Shown here: positions 25,910-34,769 of the stretch, in pieces
Layout: every line of letters starts with the position of its first letter
Numbering within the stretch: the stretch's first letter is position 1
Source of the DNA: CAILZL01 sp963791615
Lineage (GTDB): Bacteria; Pseudomonadota; Gammaproteobacteria; Steroidobacterales; Steroidobacteraceae
Length of the DNA: 64,000 nucleotides
Assembly (NCBI GenBank): GCA_963791615.1
Contig: CAWBTE010000006.1
Location: 1,178,001-1,242,000, forward strand
Direction of reading: 5' to 3'
The notes under the pieces: model-generated
Seen by the model: only the letters and a program-made list of their open reading frames with translations
Database searches by the model: none
What the model was told of the DNA's origin: nothing
Program-made: the position numbers and the translations under genes

Positions 25910-26662
25910 CTATGAAGTCACGGTCTGCTTCACAGGCTTGATGGGAATGACACGGCTACGTGGCTGCAAACCACATTCACGCGTCTCGGGATTTTCCCAC
26001 CACCAGCGACCCGAGCGCGGATCGGCGCCCGGCTCCACGGCGCGCGTGCAGGGTGCGCAACCGATGCTGGGATAACCCTGATCGTGCAGCGGGTTGTAGG
26101 GCAGCGCCCTGGCCTTCACGTAGTCGTGAATATCCTGTTCAGTCCAGTCCAGAATCGGGCTGACCTTCCACATGTCGTAACGCTCATCCCATTCAATGGG
26201 CTGACCCTTGGCGCGTTCGGCAGTCTGCTCACGACGCACACCCGTCACCCAGGCCTTCTTGCCCTTGATGGCGCGCATGAAGGGTTCGACCTTGCGCACT
26301 GCGCAGCAGGCCTGTCGCTCAGCCAGACCAATGTAAAAACCATTGATACCGTTTTCGCGTACGTAGTTCTGCACCTGTTGCGCATCCGGGTAGAACACAT
26401 CGATGCGCTGCTTGTAGCGACGCTCAACACGATCCAGCAGCTCCAGCGTTTCCGGCGGCAGACGGCCGGTGTCCAGCGTAAAGATGCTGATCTCCGGCGC
26501 GAAGCTGAAAATCAGATCCATTAGCACCATGGCTTCAATGCCAAGGCTGGTGGAATACACCACCTCGCCCTGATCGCCATAATCAGCAACCGCCTTCTGC
26601 AACAACAACGCCGAGTCGCGTTGCAGCGATTGCAGCCGGGGGGAAAGGTTATCGATGCTCAT
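25910..26662 (-). CDS. cysH: Phosphoadenylyl/adenylyl-sulfate reductase
   Basis: 250 residues. STSLGIEAMVLMDLI is the PP-loop-like nucleotide site. CCAVRKVEP and GCAPCTRAVEPGADPRSGRW supply the CC and CxxC cysteines that bind a [4Fe-4S] cluster, so this is the iron-sulfur type that prefers adenylyl sulfate (APS). The final ECG carries the catalytic cysteine. It reduces activated sulfate to sulfite. First gene of the cysH-cysG-cysK-FNR run. The ATG at 26662 is preferred over an upstream in-frame start at 26746. Confidence 0.93.
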   Translation of the reverse strand: MSIDNLSPRLQSLQRDSALLLQKAVADYGDQGEVVYSTSLGIEAMVLMDLIFSFAPEISIFTLDTGRLPPETLELLDRVERRYKQRIDVFYPDAQQVQNYVRENGINGFYIGLAERQACCAVRKVEPFMRAIKGKKAWVTGVRREQTAERAKGQPIEWDERYDMWKVSPILDWTEQDIHDYVKARALPYNPLHDQGYPSIGCAPCTRAVEPGADPRSGRWWWENPETRECGLQPRSRVIPIKPVKQTVTS

Positions 26663-27035
26663 GGGTATCCGGTACAGAAAAAACTGAGGAGGCCCTGTCA
26701 CTGCCGGTGCCTCCTCTGGTAACTGGCACTGTAACCAAGCCGGCAAAGGGGCAAAAAGACTGTTTTGTTCTCACCAGATGCGGGGGCGTTATACGAACAG
26801 CGGGCTCGCCATAACCAACTGAAATATATTGGAAAAAGAGAGGCCATCTATTTCGGTGGAACTGTGCCAGTTGGCAACGTCCCGGCCTGTCCCGATCAGC
26901 CGATAAACCGTGCATTGTAAAACTGCGCACAGAGCCACAGTGCGGACCAGGGGATTGGGTGACACTGCGACAAGACGCCCACCCACATGCCGGAAATTTC
27001 CGGCTCCAGATGTCAGGAAAACTCAGCCTCCCGTC
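26663..27035. promoter_or_regulatory. Divergent intergenic region between cysH and a diguanylate cyclase gene
   Basis: 373 bp that must hold the promoter of the cys operon on the minus strand and probably one for the cyclase on the plus strand. The part near 26815-26860 is AT-richer. I cannot identify a convincing -35/-10 pair or a CysB or Cbl site by eye. Confidence 0.4.
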
Positions 27036-28271
27036 ATGCGCGGACACCATCAGGAAACCAGCACCGGACAGTTGACCGCCAGCTCTGCGTTCGCGGTCAC
27101 CGGCGCCTTTGTCACCAATATCCGCTACGCCAATTTTGCCCGGCAGTCGCTGCAGGTGGCGCTGCTGGTGCATGTGTTGTTTGCGGTCATGTTCCTGGTC
27201 ATGGGCGTCAATGCCATGATCTGGGTCAACCTGGTGAGCATCGCTGTCTATGGGGTTTGTCTGGAACTGTTTCACCGCCGCAAGGGCCAATTGGTCTATG
27301 CGCTGGTAACCATCGAGCTGCTGGGTCATGCAGTCGTTTCTGCCATGCTGCTCGGCGGTAGCACGGGTTTCCAATACTACGCCTGGATCCTGATTCCACT
27401 GGCCGCTACCAGTGCGCGCAGCACACTGAAAGCACGGCTCTGGCGCGCAGCTGTAATCGGCGCCGTCTGTCTGCTGGCCGATTTTCTGGTCGGCCTCACG
27501 CCGGCAAAAATCGAGCTGCCAGCGACAACCATAAACCTGCTGCACACCATCAACCTCGGCGCCTATCTCGCCATCATGGCCGTGCTCAGCTTCGTCTACG
27601 CCAATACAGTAGCTCAAGCGGAACATCGGCTTCACAAGCACGCCACCACTGATGCTCTCACCGGTCTGCGCAATCGCCGCCGTACCCTGGAACTGGCGCG
27701 AGCTGAATTGGCGCGCGCACGCCGCACACGCACACCCGTCAGCGTCATCGTTTGCGATATTGACCGTTTCAAGAACATCAATGACCAATACGGTCATCCC
27801 TTTGGCGACCAGGTAATCATCAGCGCTGCCGGATGCTTGCGTGAATGCGTGCGCCTTGAGGATCACGTTGCGCGCTGGGGTGGCGAAGAATTCCTGGTGG
27901 TGCTGCCCGGTATTGACCTTGAAAACGCGTGTACCGCCGCTGAGCGCATGCGTATAGCCATCCGGCAAATTGCCGTGAAATTCGGGACCACACATGTGGA
28001 GACCAGCGCCAGCTTTGGCGTAGCCGAATGGCGCAGTGCATATGGCGAAAGCTTTGAGCAGTGCCTGGCCCGGGCGGATATGGCGCTATACACCGCCAAG
28101 CAAGATGGTCGCGACCGCGTCAGCGTCAGCCCTTCACCAACACTGCCGGAACAACTGGTGGCGGAAGTGCTGGACCCCAGCAACAGCATGCGCACTCAGG
28201 CACTGAGTTCCACCCTGGCGAGGCAGCTCAGCAAAGACAACGAGACGATGCCGGAACGCAACGCGGGTTAG
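27036..28271 (+). CDS. Membrane diguanylate cyclase (GGDEF)
   Basis: 411 residues. About six membrane helices fill residues 30-195, followed by a GGDEF domain from about residue 200 (HKHATTDALTGLRNRRR). The active site is WGGEEF near residue 282, and RLED five residues before it is an intact RxxD inhibitory site, so product feedback is likely. It makes cyclic di-GMP in response to a membrane-sensed signal. The start is uncertain: ATG 27036 has only a distant AGGA, and the frame stays open to 26910. The stop lies in TTAGGGTCTGTTAAC, which weakly recalls a family A end. Confidence 0.85.
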   Translation: MRGHHQETSTGQLTASSAFAVTGAFVTNIRYANFARQSLQVALLVHVLFAVMFLVMGVNAMIWVNLVSIAVYGVCLELFHRRKGQLVYALVTIELLGHAVVSAMLLGGSTGFQYYAWILIPLAATSARSTLKARLWRAAVIGAVCLLADFLVGLTPAKIELPATTINLLHTINLGAYLAIMAVLSFVYANTVAQAEHRLHKHATTDALTGLRNRRRTLELARAELARARRTRTPVSVIVCDIDRFKNINDQYGHPFGDQVIISAAGCLRECVRLEDHVARWGGEEFLVVLPGIDLENACTAAERMRIAIRQIAVKFGTTHVETSASFGVAEWRSAYGESFEQCLARADMALYTAKQDGRDRVSVSPSPTLPEQLVAEVLDPSNSMRTQALSSTLARQLSKDNETMPERNAG

Positions 28272-28329
28272 GGTCTGTTAACCATTAGCGTTGACAGAAT
28301 TCGTGCCGTGTCCTGAACGACAATCGCAC

Positions 28330-29904
28330 TCACGAACTGCACGACAGCATGGAACACCCCGCCTTGTTACGCGCCCAATCGGGACGGCGTTGTGCAAATG
28401 CTTCACGGCCGGGTTGATCGGTATAGGGATGTCGCAACACTGCCAGCAATTCGTGAATACCCACGTAGTCACCTTGCTCAGCGCGGTCGATAGCCTGCTG
28501 TGCCAGATAGTTGCGCAGCACGTAACGCGGATTGGCAGTAAACATGCGGGCACGGCGTTCATCTGTCGTTAAATCATCCTGACGCAGACGCACAGCATAA
28601 CGCAGCAACCATTCATTGAATTGTGGCGCGGCCTGTTGCTGCTTTACCTCGTCATAGAATGCGTTCGTGAACGGTGCAAGCGTTGGTGCGGCCAGATCAA
28701 CCTCGCTCAGCGCACGAAAAAACAAGGTCATGTCCACTTCGGCAGCTTGCAGCAAGGCATACAGCGTATGCATCAGATCCACATCGTCATCGAGGCATTG
28801 CTTTAATCCCAGCTTGGCCGCGATGTGCTCACGCTCGGTTTGAGTATAGACATCAATGAAGTGCTGCAAGCCTGCATTAAGCGGCTCAACTGAAGCAAAT
28901 ACCGGCACCAGCGCATTCGCCAGACAGGTGAGATTCCAGTAGGCAATACGCGCCTGCTGACCGAAGCGATAACGACGTCCTTCGGCATCAGTGGTGTTGG
29001 GCGTCCAGTCGAAATCGAAGTTGTCGATCCAGCCATACGGGCCATAGTCGATGGTCAGCCCCAGAATCGACATGTTGTCGGTGTTCATCACGCCATGCAC
29101 GAAGCCAACGCGTAACCAGTGCGCCACCATACGTGCGGTGCGCGCGCAGACTTGCGCGAACCACTCTGCATATAACGGTTCGCCGCTGCCTTGCCCCACA
29201 GTTAACAATTCCGGAAAATCACGACGAATGGTGAAATCGACCAGTTGCTTCAAGAGCTCAACTTCACCTCGCGAGGCAGGCAACTCGAAATTGCCAAAGC
29301 GAATAAACGAAGGCGCAACGCGGCAAACAATCGCACCCGGTTCCGCTTTGGCATGACCATCGTAGAACATGTCGCGAATCACCGGTTCGCCAGTGGCCAC
29401 CAGCGACAAAGCGCGTGTGGTTGGTACGCCCAGGTGATACATGGCCTCGCTGCACAGAAACTCACGCAGCGATGAACGTAGCACCGCACGACCATCTGCC
29501 GTGCGCGAATACGGCGTCAGACCCGCGCCTTTCAGCTGCAACTCCCAGCGTTCGCCTTTGGCGTTGATGGTTTCACCCAGCGTAATGGCGCGACCATCAC
29601 CCAATTGCCCCGCCCAGTGACCGAATTGATGACCGCCATAATTGGCGGCATAGGGCTGCATGCCTGCGAGTAATTCATTGCCGGCAAAGATAGCCGCAAA
29701 GCGCGGTAAAGTAATTTCGGCGGGATCAATGCCCAGCAGTTCAGCCACTTCAGGTGAATGCGCCAGCAATTTCGGCGCAGCAACGGGCGTGGGATTCACC
29801 CGAGAGTAACAAGCTCCCTGCACTTGCCGCGGCCGCCCACCTACCTGCACATCACCGGGCAGCTCGCGCACAAACGCATTGTCGAAATGCAGGGAGGACA
29901 ACAT
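28330..29904 (-). CDS. selO: Protein adenylyltransferase SelO (YdiU)
   Basis: 524 residues. YAANYGGHQFGHWAGQLGDG, then LQLKGAGLTPYSR, then GRAVLRSSLREFLCSEAMYHLGVPTTRAL are the SelO/YdiU pseudokinase signature. NTDNMSILGLTIDYGPYGW carries the metal-binding asparagine and aspartate. SelO transfers AMP to Ser, Thr or Tyr of target proteins in the redox stress response. The C-terminus CSMLSCSS keeps the cysteine that replaces selenocysteine in bacterial forms. It stands alone on the minus strand. Confidence 0.94.
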   Translation of the reverse strand: MLSSLHFDNAFVRELPGDVQVGGRPRQVQGACYSRVNPTPVAAPKLLAHSPEVAELLGIDPAEITLPRFAAIFAGNELLAGMQPYAANYGGHQFGHWAGQLGDGRAITLGETINAKGERWELQLKGAGLTPYSRTADGRAVLRSSLREFLCSEAMYHLGVPTTRALSLVATGEPVIRDMFYDGHAKAEPGAIVCRVAPSFIRFGNFELPASRGEVELLKQLVDFTIRRDFPELLTVGQGSGEPLYAEWFAQVCARTARMVAHWLRVGFVHGVMNTDNMSILGLTIDYGPYGWIDNFDFDWTPNTTDAEGRRYRFGQQARIAYWNLTCLANALVPVFASVEPLNAGLQHFIDVYTQTEREHIAAKLGLKQCLDDDVDLMHTLYALLQAAEVDMTLFFRALSEVDLAAPTLAPFTNAFYDEVKQQQAAPQFNEWLLRYAVRLRQDDLTTDERRARMFTANPRYVLRNYLAQQAIDRAEQGDYVGIHELLAVLRHPYTDQPGREAFAQRRPDWARNKAGCSMLSCSS

Positions 29905-30112
29905 GGACTCTCGTTAAATGGACAAAGCTGGACGGAGTGCATTGAAACTCAACAGCCAAATTTGTCAATCGCAGGGGCTTGTAGCCAATAATATTTTCCA
30001 GCCTCATTCAGCTGTCTCAGCATTGATGACGATGGCAGCAAAGGACATCCGGGAAACGTGAGAGACTGAGCACCGGTTTGCGCGGTCGTTGCGCGCCGTG
30101 GAGAGAACGCTC

Positions 30113-30179
30113 GTAAGGGAGGCTCGCGAACCGCCTTTCCAGGTTCGTACAAGCAGGGCGATTCACGAATCGCCCCTAC
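30113..30179. repeat. Paired REP-like hairpins, family B, copy 2
   Basis: GTAAGGGAGGCTCGCGAACC and the inverted partner ending CGAATCGCCCCTAC face each other across about 22 bases. It is slightly degenerate compared with copy 1. It lies 12 bp before the ABC exporter gene, hence in its leader. Confidence 0.78.
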
Positions 30180-30191
30180 CATCGACTAGAC

Positions 30192-31979
30192 ATGCCACCA
30201 CCATTACATCCTGACCGCCCAAAAGCAAAGTCACTGCAGCCCCTGCAAGCCGTATGGCCATTTATCAGACCCTACTACGGGACACTGATCTGGGCCGGCG
30301 TGTTCCTGCTGATTGCCGCCGGTGCGCAACTGGCGTTGCCGGTTGCGTTCAAACATCTGATTGACGATGGCCTGGCGCTGCGCGACGCCGGCACCATCAA
30401 CCGCTATTTCATGCTGTTCTTGCTGGCGGCGGTGGCCTTTGGCGCGTTTGCCGCGCTGCGTTTCTACATGGTGACCTGGTTGGGCGAACGTGTGGTGGCC
30501 GATATGCGCAGTGCGGTGTATGCACGCGTGATTCGCATGGACCCCACCTTCTTTGAAGTCACACGTACCGGTGAAGTGCTATCGCGACTGACCACTGATA
30601 CCACGCTGGTGCAATCGCTGGTGGGTTCCAGTCTGTCGATGGCCTTGCGTTCCGCCGTCACGGTGCTGGGCGCCCTCGCGCTGCTGATCATCACCAGTCC
30701 GTCGCTGACCATGATGTTTCTGGTGCTGCTGCCAGTGATTGTCGCGCCCATGTTGCTGATGGGCAGGAAAGTGCGCGTGTTGTCGCGCGCCTCACAGGAC
30801 CGCATTGCCGATACCAGCGCCATGGCGGATGAAACACTGAATGCCATGCAGACGGTGCAGGCGTTTCAACTGGAGCCCCTGCACAGTCAGCGATACAGCG
30901 CCGCAGTTGCCGATTCCTTCACCACTGCCTTGCTGCGGATTCGCGCCCGTTCATTCCTGACGGCATTGGGCACGATGCTGGTGTTCTCGGCAGTGACGCT
31001 GGTGTTGTGGATGGGCGCCCGCAAGGTGCTGGCCGGCAACATGAGCTTTGGTGAACTCAGCCAGTTCCTGATGTATTCGGTGTACCTGGCCATGTCCTCA
31101 GCCATGCTCACTGAAGTGTGGGGCGATGTGCAGCGTGCTGCGGGTGCGATGGAGCGCCTGATGGAGCTGTATCACGCTGAGCCGCAGATCCGTGCGCAGG
31201 CCAATGTCACATCACTGCCGCAACCGGGTCAGGGCCGGATCGCGTTCGATCAGGTGTCGTTTCAATATCCATCGCGTCCCGAACAGTCAGCTTTGCAAAA
31301 TTTAACACTGCGGATTGAGCCGGGTGAAACCGTGGCGCTGGTGGGTCCCTCTGGCGCCGGCAAAAGCACGGTCATGCAACTGCTGCTGCGTTTTTATGAT
31401 CCACAACAAGGCCGCGTATTAATCGATGGCGTGGACCTGTCGCATGCGGATCCTGCCGAGGTGCGTGCGCGCATTGCGCTGGTGCCGCAGGACACGGTGC
31501 TGTTCGGCGCCACGGCGCGGGAGAACATTCGTTATGGCCGACCCGATGCCAGTGATGCTGACATCGAGGCCGCAGCACACGCCGCTGCCGCGCATGATTT
31601 CATCATGCAATTACCGCAGAAATACGACACTTATCTCGGTGAACGCGGCACCCGCCTGTCCGGCGGACAGCGTCAGCGCATTGCAATTGCGCGCGCCATT
31701 TTGCGTGACCCGCCCATTCTGCTGCTCGATGAGGCCACCAGCGCGCTTGATGCTGAAAGCGAACGGCTGGTGCAACAGGCGCTGGAAAAACTGATGGACA
31801 AACGCACCACGCTGGTCATCGCACACCGACTGGCCACGGTGCTGAAAGCCGACCGGATCGCAGTACTGGATCATGGACGCCTGGTGGCGATCGGTTCGCA
31901 TGTTGAGCTGCTGGCCAGCAACCCCTTATATGAACGCCTGGCAACGTTACAGTTCGGTAATGCCGCTCAGGCCAGCTAG
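30192..31979 (+). CDS. ABC exporter, fused permease and ATPase (MsbA/ABCB-like)
   Basis: 595 residues. Six membrane helices lie in residues about 25-320, followed by the nucleotide-binding domain: Walker A GPSGAGKST, Q-loop LVPQDTVLFG, signature LSGGQRQR, Walker B ILLLDEATSALD and H-loop AHR. It works as a homodimer exporting lipids or hydrophobic compounds. The domain order is the half-transporter type. The start follows a REP pair by 12 bp with no strong ribosome-binding site. The substrate is unknown; calling it lipid A flippase would go too far. Confidence 0.9.
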   Translation: MPPPLHPDRPKAKSLQPLQAVWPFIRPYYGTLIWAGVFLLIAAGAQLALPVAFKHLIDDGLALRDAGTINRYFMLFLLAAVAFGAFAALRFYMVTWLGERVVADMRSAVYARVIRMDPTFFEVTRTGEVLSRLTTDTTLVQSLVGSSLSMALRSAVTVLGALALLIITSPSLTMMFLVLLPVIVAPMLLMGRKVRVLSRASQDRIADTSAMADETLNAMQTVQAFQLEPLHSQRYSAAVADSFTTALLRIRARSFLTALGTMLVFSAVTLVLWMGARKVLAGNMSFGELSQFLMYSVYLAMSSAMLTEVWGDVQRAAGAMERLMELYHAEPQIRAQANVTSLPQPGQGRIAFDQVSFQYPSRPEQSALQNLTLRIEPGETVALVGPSGAGKSTVMQLLLRFYDPQQGRVLIDGVDLSHADPAEVRARIALVPQDTVLFGATARENIRYGRPDASDADIEAAAHAAAAHDFIMQLPQKYDTYLGERGTRLSGGQRQRIAIARAILRDPPILLLDEATSALDAESERLVQQALEKLMDKRTTLVIAHRLATVLKADRIAVLDHGRLVAIGSHVELLASNPLYERLATLQFGNAAQAS

Positions 31980-32085
31980 CAAAGCCCAAACCATTCCGCT
32001 AATCTGGCGACGATTTTTGGCTTGGGTCATACACACAACAGTCGTACCACTAAACTTGGGTTCGACGCTTTTATCGGAGGGCTTC

Positions 32086-32586
32086 ATGATTTCGAAACCA
32101 TCAAAGGGCATTGTCGCCGCCATCAGCACTCTGCTGTTGAGCGCCATCTCGGTCACCGCTTTCGCACAGGCGCCTGCTGCGGGTGCACCGCCACAGAAAA
32201 CACCTGCTGAAAGAGCCATCGAATATCGCCAGGCGCTGTATACCGTGCTGGCTGGCAACTGGGGCCCGGTAGGTCAGATGGTGGCCGGTCGCATGCCTTT
32301 CAACGGTCCTGAAGCCGCCAAGCGCGCTGCCCGCGCGGCACAAATCGCCGCCATGGCGGTTGATGCCTACCCGGACGTTTCCAAGACCGGCAACACCGAA
32401 GCCAAGCCGGAAATCTGGACCAATCGCGCCGAGTTCGACAAGCTCAACAAGAACCTGTCCGACCACACTGCCGCTCTGGCTGCCTTGCTGGCCAAGGACG
32501 CGACCGCGTCGGATGCATTCAAGGCCGCTGCAACTGCAGTCGCCAATGATTGCAAGGCCTGCCACGACAAGTTCAGGGCCGAATAA
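32086..32586 (+). CDS. Cytochrome c' (class II, periplasmic)
   Basis: 166 residues. A signal peptide (GIVAAISTLLLSAISVTAFA) is followed by a four-helix bundle with the heme-binding CKACH near the C-terminus (about residue 155), as in cytochromes c' and c-556. EYRQALYTVLAGNWGPVGQMV is the conserved first helix. These proteins bind NO or carry electrons in the periplasm. A GGAGG ribosome-binding site lies 7 nt before the ATG. A cytochrome b561 gene follows after a terminator, a common pairing that suggests electron exchange between the two. Confidence 0.92.
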   Translation: MISKPSKGIVAAISTLLLSAISVTAFAQAPAAGAPPQKTPAERAIEYRQALYTVLAGNWGPVGQMVAGRMPFNGPEAAKRAARAAQIAAMAVDAYPDVSKTGNTEAKPEIWTNRAEFDKLNKNLSDHTAALAALLAKDATASDAFKAAATAVANDCKACHDKFRAE

Positions 32587-32611
32587 GCCACTGCATCTGT
32601 TTGGCAAAGTC

Positions 32612-32655
32612 ACTGCCTCCGCCCGTGCCCTGCATGAACGGAGGCAGTTTTGTTT
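32612..32655 (+). terminator. Terminator between cytochrome c' and cytochrome b561 genes
   Basis: ACTGCCTCCG at 32612-32621 pairs with 32639-32648 across a 17-base loop, followed by TTTGTTT. It should reduce transcript flow into the b561 gene. Confidence 0.7.
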
Positions 32656-32691
32656 CAGGACCTGTTCTGCCACACGAGCTCAGCGTCACCC

Positions 32692-33420
32692 ATGAGCAAC
32701 TCCGAAATCTCACCGCCGCAGTCCACTTCAGTCACTACCCGCCGTGTGTGGGATCTCCCGGTACGGGTCTTCCACTGGTTGCTGGTGCTGGCCATGATCG
32801 GGGCTTATGTCACCAACCAGGCTGGCATCGAATACTTCAAATATCACCTGTGGTGTGGTTATACAGTGGTGGTGCTGGTGAGTTTCCGCATCCTCTGGGG
32901 AGTGGTGGGCACCTATCACGCGCGCTTCTGGAATTTTGTACGTGGTCCCATCCATACCCTGCGCTACGGCGCAGATCTGCTGCGCGGCAAGGACGCTCAC
33001 TATGCCGGTCACAACCCGCTTGGCGCCATCATGGTGCTGATATTGCTGGCCGGGCTGCTGGTGCAGAGCGTTACCGGACTGTTCAGTAACGATGAGATCT
33101 TCAACTTTGGCCCCCTCTACGGTTACGTTACCAACGAACTGAGCCTCGAACTCACCTCGCTGCACCGCAAGCTCTTTTACTGGATTCTGGGCGCGGTGGC
33201 GCTGCATGTGGTGGCGGTGGTTGCGCATCGCATATTCAAGGGCGAAAAACTGGTGCACGCGATGTTTACCGGCCACAAACCCGCCGCCCATGTCAAACCA
33301 CAGGAAGAAATCTCTTCCTCGCGCCTGTGGCTGGCGCTGGTGCTGCTTGCCATTGTGGTCGGCGTGCTGGTGTGGTTCGTCAAGCACGCGCCTGTACCAG
33401 ACGACTTCTCATACATGTAA
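32692..33420 (+). CDS. Cytochrome b561-family membrane protein
   Basis: 242 residues. Di-heme cytochrome b membrane domain: RVWDLPVRVFHWLLV carries the first histidine, HLWCGYTVVVLVSFRILWGVVG the second, HNPLGAIMVLILL a third and SLHRKLFYWILGAVALHVVAVV the last pair. A further helix (SRLWLALVLLAIVVGVLVWFV) closes the protein. It passes electrons between quinol or hydrogenase-type donors and the periplasmic cytochrome c' encoded just upstream. The stop TAA is the start of TAAGAACCTGCTC, which resembles family A repeat ends. Confidence 0.9.
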   Translation: MSNSEISPPQSTSVTTRRVWDLPVRVFHWLLVLAMIGAYVTNQAGIEYFKYHLWCGYTVVVLVSFRILWGVVGTYHARFWNFVRGPIHTLRYGADLLRGKDAHYAGHNPLGAIMVLILLAGLLVQSVTGLFSNDEIFNFGPLYGYVTNELSLELTSLHRKLFYWILGAVALHVVAVVAHRIFKGEKLVHAMFTGHKPAAHVKPQEEISSSRLWLALVLLAIVVGVLVWFVKHAPVPDDFSYM

Positions 33421-33584
33421 GAACCTGCTCCAAGAGCCGCCTGCCGGATTTTGGCTGCCACTCCGCCAGCTTGGCGCAAGCAAGTGGTTCCTTGATGCTT
33501 TTTAGCATTTATTAAATGGCCTCGCGCCGGGGTGCGTGCCAGAATCGGTCGCAACAAACCATTCCGCTCTGAAGCTTGCCCATC

Positions 33585-34526
33585 ATGAAAAGGTCGCCAT
33601 TTCGCCAGTACGCATCCGCACTCATCAGTTGCCTGCTGATGAGTCTGAGCTTGCAGGCATTTGCCGGCCCAGCGCTCAAAGTGACTGATGCCTTCGTGCA
33701 GTTGCCCAGCGGCAAGGTTTTTTATCGTGATTCTGGCGGCAAAGGCATACCCGTCATTTTCCTGCACGCCAGTTCGGGCAACAGCATGTTGTGGGAGCAT
33801 CAGATCCCCGCGTTCACCAAGGCCGGCTATCGCTTCATCGCCATTGATCATCGTTATCGCGGCGGCGGCAATGCGGGCAGCCCGCACAGCAACAAGTCAT
33901 CGACCCTGATCAATGAACTCGTGGCTTATCTGGGATTGCAGAAATTTCACTTGCTGGGTACTGCGGTCGGTGGCGGCACGGCCTTGCAATATGCGCTGGC
34001 CAACCGCGAGAAACTGCGCAGCGTGATCGTGGCCAACAGCATCGGCAACCTTCAGGACAAGGAACTCATGGAGTTGGGCAATCGCATGCACCCAGCGGCG
34101 TTCAAGCAACTGCCATTGGAGATGCAGGAACTCGGGCCATCCTATCGCGCTGCTAACGCCGAGGGCGTGAAGCGCTGGCTGGAATTATCAGCTCTGGGTC
34201 GCGAGCCCAAGGGTGGTGAACCCGCTACCAAGACAGGCCAAGTTACCGATTCAGGTAGCGGTATGGGTGGCGGCCCCTCCGGTAGCTCAAGCCCGGTCAA
34301 CAACCCCCATGCGGTTACCTGGGCGAATCTGGAAAGGCTTACGCTGCCCGTCTTGCTGATGACCGGCGATGCGGATCTGTACACGCCGCCCTCAGTACTG
34401 CGCATGTTCTCTGCACGTCTTAAGCAGGCTGAGTCTGCCGTGATTGCCGAGAGTGGCCACTCCGCTTACTGGGAGAATCCCGACGACTTCAATCGCACGG
34501 TACTGGCGTTCATCAGCAAGTACTGA
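33585..34526 (+). CDS. Exported alpha/beta hydrolase-fold protein lacking the nucleophile serine
   Basis: 313 residues with a signal peptide (ALISCLLMSLSLQAFAG). The fold is clear: PVIFLHASSGNSMLWEHQIP, FIAIDHRYRGGG, HLLGTAVGGGTALQYA, then the acid in LLMTGDADLYTPP and the base in AESGHSAYWENP. The nucleophile elbow, normally GxSxG, reads GTAVG with Ala127 in place of serine, while the Asp and His remain. A Gly/Ser-rich insertion (GSGMGGGPSGSSS) precedes the last strands. It is probably not a standard esterase; a lyase, a non-serine mechanism or a binding role are options. Confidence 0.82.
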   Translation: MKRSPFRQYASALISCLLMSLSLQAFAGPALKVTDAFVQLPSGKVFYRDSGGKGIPVIFLHASSGNSMLWEHQIPAFTKAGYRFIAIDHRYRGGGNAGSPHSNKSSTLINELVAYLGLQKFHLLGTAVGGGTALQYALANREKLRSVIVANSIGNLQDKELMELGNRMHPAAFKQLPLEMQELGPSYRAANAEGVKRWLELSALGREPKGGEPATKTGQVTDSGSGMGGGPSGSSSPVNNPHAVTWANLERLTLPVLLMTGDADLYTPPSVLRMFSARLKQAESAVIAESGHSAYWENPDDFNRTVLAFISKY

Positions 34527-34551
34527 CTGAAGCGCATTTTCCTTTCGGCAT

Positions 34552-34579
34552 AAAGCCCGCACTCACTGCGGGCTTTTTT
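34552..34579 (+). terminator. Rho-independent terminator
   Basis: AAAGCCCGC pairs perfectly with GCGGGCTTT across ACTCACT, followed by TTT. It ends the hydrolase transcript. Confidence 0.88.
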
Positions 34580-34769
34580 ATGCATCCCGGCTGCCTGTCC
34601 AGACAGTGCGCAACGACCACTGACGTCCAGCCGGATACACATGCTGCGTTCAGTTTGAGTTCATTCGCACCCTGCATGATGGCCGTCGCCGCTCGTACAG
34701 CCACTTTCAAAACGCGCTACCCGCAACTTGACCATCCGCCATTCAGGGTAAATCGGAGATCACCACGCC

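Noticed and set aside
26649..27995. A 448-codon minus-strand frame
   Set aside because: It is antisense to the GGDEF protein and overlaps cysH. The product has no recognisable domain and a histidine/glutamine-rich shadow composition.
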